Of a stretch of 46,634 nucleotides of DNA, positions 41,839 to 46,634 are shown piece after piece (positions within the stretch are counted from its first letter, which is position 1; each line of letters begins with the position of its first letter). The notes beneath the pieces are model-generated. The model saw only the letters and a program-made list of their open reading frames with translations, ran no database searches and had not been told where the DNA came from. The stretch is from Burkholderiaceae bacterium (GTDB taxonomy: Bacteria; Pseudomonadota; Gammaproteobacteria; Burkholderiales; Burkholderiaceae_C): assembly GCA_004323695.1 (NCBI GenBank), contig SCRU01000099.1, forward strand, positions 1-46,634, in the 5' to 3' direction. The position numbers and the translations under genes were made by a program.

Positions 41839-44576
41839 ATACCCGCGTTCTGCACGCCGTGACCGGTCGTCTGTCTCTTCGTCCTCCGCAGGAAGAATCT
41901 CTCCGGCGGCTGCTTCGTGCGCTGGAAGCCGCGCCCGAGCTGTTGGGCCATGAGCGGGATGTCGCATCCATTCTCTCCACGCTGAAGTCCGAGTTCGCCA
42001 CGCTTACGGACTTCGAGCGCGAATTCCCGTCGCTGTGCTTCGCGCTGGCCACGGGCGTGGGCAAGACGCGGTTGATGGGTGCGTTCATCGCCTACCTGCA
42101 TCTGGCGCACGGCATCAACAACTTCTTCGTGCTTGCGCCCAACCTGACGATCTACAACAAGCTGATCACGGACTTCACGCGCAACACGCCCAAGTACGTT
42201 TTCAAAGGCATCGCTGAATTTGCACAACAGCCACCGCTGATCATCACCGGCGACAACTACGACCAGACCGGCGCGGCGGTGGACGATCAGCCGCAGGGCT
42301 TCGCCCACGACGTGCGCGTCAACATCTTCAACATCTCGAAGATCAACTCCGAGGTGCGCGGCGGCAAGGAGCCGCGCATCAAGCGGATGCGCGAGGTGCT
42401 GGGCGACAGCTACTTCAACCATCTGGCGAATCTGCCCGACCTCGTGCTGTTGATGGACGAATCGCACCGCTACCGCGCGAGCGCGGGAGTTCGGTCCATC
42501 AATGAGTTGAAGCCGCTGTTCGGCCTGGAAGTGACGGCAACGCCATTCGTCGAATCCAGCAAGGGGCCGGTGCCGTTCAAGAACGTGGTGATGGACTACC
42601 CGCTGGCGCGCGCGATGGACGACGGCTTCGTCAAGGAACCGGCGGTCGTCACCCAACGCAACTTCGACGCCAAGGCGCATACGCCGGAGGAAGTCGAGAA
42701 GACCAAGCTGGAAGACGGCGTGCGCCTGCACGAGACCACGAAGGTGGAGCTGCTCACCTACGCCCGCGAGAATGGCGTCAAGCCGGTGAAGCCGTTCATG
42801 CTCGTCATCGCGCGCGATACCACGCACGCGGGGCAACTTTTGGCGCTTCTGGAATCGGAAGCGTTCTACGAAGGGCGCTACGCGGGCAAGGTGATCCAGG
42901 TGGATTCCAGCCGCACCGGTGCGGAAGAGGAGGAGATGATCACGCGCCTGCTGGCCGTGGAGAGCGTGGACGAGCCGACCGAGATCGTTATTCACGTCAA
43001 CATGCTCAAGGAGGGTTGGGACGTGACCAACCTCTACACCATCGTCCCGCTGCGCGCCGCCAATGCGCGCACGCTGATCGAGCAGAGCATCGGTCGCGGC
43101 CTGCGCCTGCCTTACGGCAAGCGCACGGGTGTCGCGGCGGTGGATCGCCTCAACATCGTCGCCCACGACAAGTTTCAGGAGATCATCGACGAGGCCAACC
43201 GTGGCGATTCGCCGATCCGTCTGAAGCAGATCATCCTCGATGCACCCTGCGCTGACGACAAGAAGGTGAGCGTGCAGGTCTGCTCGAGCGCGGCGACCCG
43301 GCTTGAGCTGACGGATGCCCCACCGGCGGTTGACCCAGCCTCGGCGGCGGCCAGCGGTGGAGGTGACACCGCCCCTACGCTAGCGCCGGTCTTCACGACC
43401 GAGGCGGAAAAGCAGGCGGCACGCGTGGTGATGGATGTCATCGGCAAATACGAGGTCAGGCGCGATCTGGTGCCGACAAGCGGCGCGCTGCTCAAGCCGG
43501 AAGTTCAGAAGGCAATTCTGGCGGACGTGGTGGAGCGGTTGAAGCCGATGCAGGGCAACCTGCTGGCGGGCATGGACGGTGCCGCACCGCCGATTGATCT
43601 TTCGTCGGTGGTGGCGAAGACCACCGAGATCGTGGTTCAGCAGACCATCGACATCCCGCGCATCGCCGTGGTGCCCAAGGGGGAGATCACGACCGGCTTT
43701 CGCTCGTTCTCGCTGGACGTGAGCCAGCTTCGCCTGCAGCCGGGGGAGCGTGAGATCGTTGGCCAGATGCTGCGCACCAACGAGCAGTTCACGCTGGCAG
43801 CGGAAATCGGCCTGAAGGAGCAGCGTCCGGAGGACTACATCGTCCACGCGCTGGTGGATTTCGACGACATCGACTACTTCACCCACGCCGATCTGCTCTA
43901 CGACCTCGCGGGCCAGATGGTGAGGCACCTGCAGAGCTACCTCTCGGAATTCGAAGCGGTCAGTGTGCTGGATCGGGATCGCCGCCTGATCGCGCGGGAA
44001 ATCCACGCACAGATGATGGCGCACTTCTTCGAGGAGGCGGCCGAGTTCGAGGTGCAGGTCAGTCGCGGCTTCACGGAACTCAAGCCCTGCAACTACACCG
44101 CCACGGCAGGCCAAGCGCCGCGCCACTACCGCGAAACCGTGGATGACGTAGCGCGCATCAAGACGATGCTGTTCGGCGGGTTCACCAAGTGCCTGTACCC
44201 GCTGCAGAAGTTCGATTCGGACACGGAGCGCCGCTTCGCCGTCATCCTCGAACGCGACGCCAACAAGTGGTTCAAGCCCGCGAAGGGGCAGTTCCAGATT
44301 TACTACAAGCTCGGCACCGAGCAGCCGGAGTACATCCCCGATTTCGTCGCCGAGACGGATGCAATCATTCTTATGGTCGAGACCAAGGCGCGTGTCGACA
44401 TCAACACGCCGGGGGTGCAGGCCAAAGCTGCTGCGGCGACGCGCTGGTGCAAGCATGCATCCGATCATGCGGCTAGCGTCGGCACCAAGCCATGGAAATA
44501 CCTGCTGGTGCCCCATGACGAGATCAGCGAGTCAAAGCGCTTGACGGACTACCTGCGGTTTGAGGTCAAGGGGTAA
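41835..44576 (+). CDS. Type III-like restriction helicase-nuclease (Res)
   Basis: The 913-residue DEAD/DEAH protein partners with the methyltransferase. Motifs: I ATGVGKT at 72-78, II DESH at about 208-211 (LLMDESHRYRA), III VTATPF, VI QSIGRGLRLPYG at about 417-428. The C-terminal nuclease reads IPDF (D836) ... E849-T-K851, a complete PD-(D/E)xK site. This is the Res architecture: a helicase-driven endonuclease cutting unmethylated DNA. Unlike a stand-alone type III pair, it is embedded in a longer operon with SNF2, AIPR and AAA genes. Confidence 0.9.
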   Translation: MNTRVLHAVTGRLSLRPPQEESLRRLLRALEAAPELLGHERDVASILSTLKSEFATLTDFEREFPSLCFALATGVGKTRLMGAFIAYLHLAHGINNFFVLAPNLTIYNKLITDFTRNTPKYVFKGIAEFAQQPPLIITGDNYDQTGAAVDDQPQGFAHDVRVNIFNISKINSEVRGGKEPRIKRMREVLGDSYFNHLANLPDLVLLMDESHRYRASAGVRSINELKPLFGLEVTATPFVESSKGPVPFKNVVMDYPLARAMDDGFVKEPAVVTQRNFDAKAHTPEEVEKTKLEDGVRLHETTKVELLTYARENGVKPVKPFMLVIARDTTHAGQLLALLESEAFYEGRYAGKVIQVDSSRTGAEEEEMITRLLAVESVDEPTEIVIHVNMLKEGWDVTNLYTIVPLRAANARTLIEQSIGRGLRLPYGKRTGVAAVDRLNIVAHDKFQEIIDEANRGDSPIRLKQIILDAPCADDKKVSVQVCSSAATRLELTDAPPAVDPASAAASGGGDTAPTLAPVFTTEAEKQAARVVMDVIGKYEVRRDLVPTSGALLKPEVQKAILADVVERLKPMQGNLLAGMDGAAPPIDLSSVVAKTTEIVVQQTIDIPRIAVVPKGEITTGFRSFSLDVSQLRLQPGEREIVGQMLRTNEQFTLAAEIGLKEQRPEDYIVHALVDFDDIDYFTHADLLYDLAGQMVRHLQSYLSEFEAVSVLDRDRRLIAREIHAQMMAHFFEEAAEFEVQVSRGFTELKPCNYTATAGQAPRHYRETVDDVARIKTMLFGGFTKCLYPLQKFDSDTERRFAVILERDANKWFKPAKGQFQIYYKLGTEQPEYIPDFVAETDAIILMVETKARVDINTPGVQAKAAAATRWCKHASDHAASVGTKPWKYLLVPHDEISESKRLTDYLRFEVKG

Positions 44577-44683
44577 TTGAGTTGCCGACCTCGGTGAGCA
44601 AGAGCGATTCCCGCAAGGCATCGAGGCGGCGGCAAGTCCCCGCTTCGTGGGCATGACGAATCGGCAGGGAAGAGGAACAAGAA
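44577..44683 (+). other. Short spacer before the AAA gene
   Basis: These 107 non-coding bases are the only sizeable gap after the operon's second gene. A ribosome site (AGAGGAA) precedes the AAA start. A separate promoter is possible but no clear hexamers are seen. Confidence 0.4.
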
Positions 44684-46552
44684 ATGCAGCAGCCTGACGC
44701 GCAGCAAAAGACTGTCCTGGAGACGATTCTGGACTGGTCAAAGGATCGTCCACTCTGGCAGCGCGACGCCCTGCGCCGCATCATCGCAAACGGCCGACTC
44801 ACGGACGCTGATATCGGCGAACTGGTAGACCTTTGCAAACAGGGCAAAGGTGCACCTGCCGGTGCGCCGAAAGCGGTACCACTGGGGATAGCTCACCTTC
44901 CCGCCAACCCCGGTCAGGCCGCCGCGGTATCGCTTCTGTCGATCACCGACGTGACCGGCGTGAACAACCTTGCCGCCGGCCAGACCCTCGGCTTCGAGCC
45001 GAATGGAATTACGATCATCTACGGCGACAACGGTGCCGGCAAGTCCGGCTACGCACGTATCCTGAAGCGTGCATGTCGAGCAAGGCATGCCGGAAAGATC
45101 GAACCCAATGTGTATGCCGATCAACCTCCGAAGCACATCGGCGGGAATATCGCGTACGGGGTCGGCGGTATGCCGCAGCCGGTCGAGCAGTGGCAGAACG
45201 CCGCAAATCCGCATGCAACGCTATCAGCGGTGAGCGTGTTCGATAGCGACTGCGCCTCAGTGCATATCCGCGAGAAGAACGAAGTTGCATTCCGACCATT
45301 TGGACTGGACGTACCGGATGAGCTTGCTGCAGCTTGCCAGTCGGTGAAGGATGCCCTCGCAGCTGAGCAGAAGCAGCTTGAGAAGGTCCGCAATCCGATC
45401 TTTGCGGCGCCAACCTGGAAGGCCACCACGGCTGTGGGGAAGGCGCTTGCGGCGCTGAACGCCAATACTGACGCAAAGAAGATTGAAGCCCTGGCGGTGC
45501 TCTCGGCAGACGAAAGCGCCCGTCTTGAGCGTCTGCGAGAAGACCTGTCGAAGAATCCGACCAAGGCGGCAGCGGAACAGACCGTTAAAGCCGATAACGT
45601 CATGCGGCTGATTACCGTAGTGAACAGCGTTGCAGCCAGAACCACCGATGAGGAGCTGCTGGCAGCCGCTGCCCTCGCGAAAGACGCACGGTCGAAACGG
45701 GACGCTGCACGTCTTGCCGCAGAGAATGCCTTCACGGGCGAACCCCTTGCCGGCGTTGGCAGCGAGACGTGGCGGGCGCTATGGGATTCCGCCCGTCGCT
45801 ACTCGACGGAGATCGCATACCCCGGAGAGTCGTTCCCGCCGTCGGCCGAAGACGCGCATTGCATGCTTTGCCAGCAGCCATTGGAAGCTGAAGCACGTGC
45901 ACGGATGGCACGCTTCGAGGATTTCATCCAGAAGGACACGGAACAGCTGGCATGCGAGGCAGAGAAGGCGGCTCAGACCGCACGTCAGACCATAGTTACC
46001 GGGGCAATCGGCACGCGGGCGGTGAAGGCTAGTCTCGACGAGCTGGGCCTCCAGAATCAGGAGCTGCAGCAGCAGACGCGCCGCTTCATCGCCTCAGCCC
46101 GGCTGCGGCGCCACGTTCTGCTCAAAGCCTTGGGCGGAAACGGCGAGGTACAGCTTCCGCCCGTTCCACTGTCGCCGCTGCCTGATCTCGGCCAGCTTCA
46201 GACCACGATCCGCAGCTATGCCGCCGAGCTGCGCAAGTCCGCTGACGCGGATGAACGCAAGAAGCTGGAAGCCGATTTCGCCGAGCTGAGCGACCGGGCG
46301 CTACTCGCCGGCATGCTGCAGGTCGTCACTGACGAGATCCAGCGGCTGAAGACCATCCGGTTCCTGACCGAGTGTGCAGGCGAAACGGCGACGAACACCA
46401 TCACCAAGATGGGCAACGACATTGCCGACACCGTGATTACTCCCCGGCTGCGAGACAGATTTCAGGAGGAGATTGTAAGGCTTGCGGCCTCGAAGGTTCG
46501 CGTCGAAATCGTGCGTGTTGATTTCCGAGCAAATCTGACCCCTTTGAGCTGA
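44684..46552 (+). CDS. AAA ATPase, SMC/RloC-like with CxxC hook, 3'-truncated by an IS
   Basis: The open frame is 622 codons, but only about 610 belong to the original gene. The N-terminus reads VLETILDWSKDRPLWQRDAL. Walker A GDNGAGKS lies at 114-121, and long helical arms follow. The sequence HCMLCQQPL (C393, C396) near the middle is a zinc-hook-like CxxC, as in Rad50 and RloC. No ABC signature or Walker B follows, although such proteins end with them. The last residues (DFRANLTPLS) are encoded by an IS end, so the ATPase head is incomplete and the protein is probably non-functional. RloC/PrrC relatives are guards linked to restriction systems that cut tRNA when restriction fails; that role here is inference. 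Confidence 0.82.
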   Translation: MQQPDAQQKTVLETILDWSKDRPLWQRDALRRIIANGRLTDADIGELVDLCKQGKGAPAGAPKAVPLGIAHLPANPGQAAAVSLLSITDVTGVNNLAAGQTLGFEPNGITIIYGDNGAGKSGYARILKRACRARHAGKIEPNVYADQPPKHIGGNIAYGVGGMPQPVEQWQNAANPHATLSAVSVFDSDCASVHIREKNEVAFRPFGLDVPDELAAACQSVKDALAAEQKQLEKVRNPIFAAPTWKATTAVGKALAALNANTDAKKIEALAVLSADESARLERLREDLSKNPTKAAAEQTVKADNVMRLITVVNSVAARTTDEELLAAAALAKDARSKRDAARLAAENAFTGEPLAGVGSETWRALWDSARRYSTEIAYPGESFPPSAEDAHCMLCQQPLEAEARARMARFEDFIQKDTEQLACEAEKAAQTARQTIVTGAIGTRAVKASLDELGLQNQELQQQTRRFIASARLRRHVLLKALGGNGEVQLPPVPLSPLPDLGQLQTTIRSYAAELRKSADADERKKLEADFAELSDRALLAGMLQVVTDEIQRLKTIRFLTECAGETATNTITKMGNDIADTVITPRLRDRFQEEIVRLAASKVRVEIVRVDFRANLTPLS

Positions 46553-46634
46553 GATTTTTCATCGAAATTTGACCCCTTTGAATAAAGTCCCCTGCTTAAC
46601 TTTTGAGCGGGGGGATCAAGGAGTGATCAAAGTG
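46516..46634 (+). mobile_element. End of an IS21-family-like insertion sequence
   Basis: Two near-identical repeats, AAATCTGACCCCTTTGA (46531-46547) and AAATTTGACCCCTTTGA (46565-46581), occur 34 bp apart. Multiple internal terminal repeats of this kind are typical of IS21-family ends. The left tip is probably TGTTGATTTCC at 46516, but the exact base is uncertain. A ribosome site (GGGGGG or AAGGAG) is followed by GTG at 46623 or 46632, probably the start of the istA transposase, which runs out of the window. The insertion interrupts the AAA gene. Confidence 0.65.

Larger units (their letters stand above)
13967..46634 (+). mobile_element. Integrative and conjugative element of the ICEclc/PFGI-1 class, partial
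   Basis: The element begins at the tRNA-Gly 3' end with a tyrosine integrase. It carries a MobH relaxase and the characteristic ordered set of TIGR037xx mating-pair genes with a RAQPRD protein, which is diagnostic of this ICE class. The replication/partition genes (ParA, TopB, Ssb), TraD and PilL expected at the other end are not present, so only part of the element is in view. A restriction-like defence operon is carried as cargo. Confidence 0.88.

Noticed and set aside
35404-44576. DISARM or BREX system
   Set aside because: SNF2 and methyltransferase genes are present, but no DrmA/DrmB/DrmC and no PglZ/BrxC/BrxA features are seen.
1-46634. CRISPR array
   Set aside because: No regularly spaced repeats of 25-40 bp with unique spacers were noticed; the only repeats are short or IS/ICE related.

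Overview
The window is high-GC DNA from a betaproteobacterium, most likely a Burkholderiales. The pointers are a tripartite tricarboxylate transporter gene, a Liv-type ABC transporter operon, a tandem pair of cyanophycin synthetase genes with their DUF1854/ABC-transporter partners, and a tRNA-Gly(CCC) carrying an integrated element of the ICEclc/PFGI-1 class. Species cannot be fixed from sequence alone. About 13.99 kb is host chromosome. The remaining 32.6 kb is one end of an integrative and conjugative element (ICE) that runs off the right edge.

Chromosomal part (1-13,991). A 3' fragment of a TctA-type permease is followed by a complete amino-acid/amide-type ABC uptake operon: binding protein, LivH, LivM, LivG, LivF, the last four translationally overlapping. 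Next come a secreted DsrE-like protein and a cyanophycin locus. In that locus a DUF1854 protein and a zinc-ribbon ABC exporter on the minus strand diverge from cphA' and cphA on the plus strand. CphA has intact ATP-grasp and Mur-ligase modules. CphA' has a decayed Mur-ligase P-loop and lacks the last Mur domain.

ICE part (13,967-46,634). The tRNA-Gly 3' end is the presumed left attachment site. It is followed by a tyrosine integrase with an unusual C-terminal extension, an HTH-less LysR-like protein divergent from an XRE regulator, a MobH/TraI relaxase, a PrlF-YhaV toxin-antitoxin pair with a perfect palindromic operator, and DUF3742. A long minus-strand block then encodes the mating apparatus (TraG_N, TIGR03755, 03756, 03757, a DsbA-like protein, the VirB4-type ATPase TIGR03744, 03751, 03752, 03749, 03746, 03750, 03745, 03758, RAQPRD). 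The genes expected beyond RAQPRD in this family (TIGR03747, TraD, PilL and so on) are not in the window. In their place is a divergent cargo operon.

Defence cargo (35,153-46,552). Six co-directional genes: a small excisionase-like HTH protein, a SNF2-type helicase, an AIPR (abortive infection) protein with a PD-(D/E)xK-like N-terminus, a beta-class N6-adenine methyltransferase, a type III-like restriction helicase-nuclease, and an SMC/RloC-like AAA ATPase with a CxxC hook. The first five are tightly packed or overlapping. The last is cut off at its 3' end by what looks like the end of an IS21-family insertion sequence. I see no match between this gene set and BREX, DISARM or a plain type III R-M system, so it is the best candidate here for an undescribed anti-phage system.
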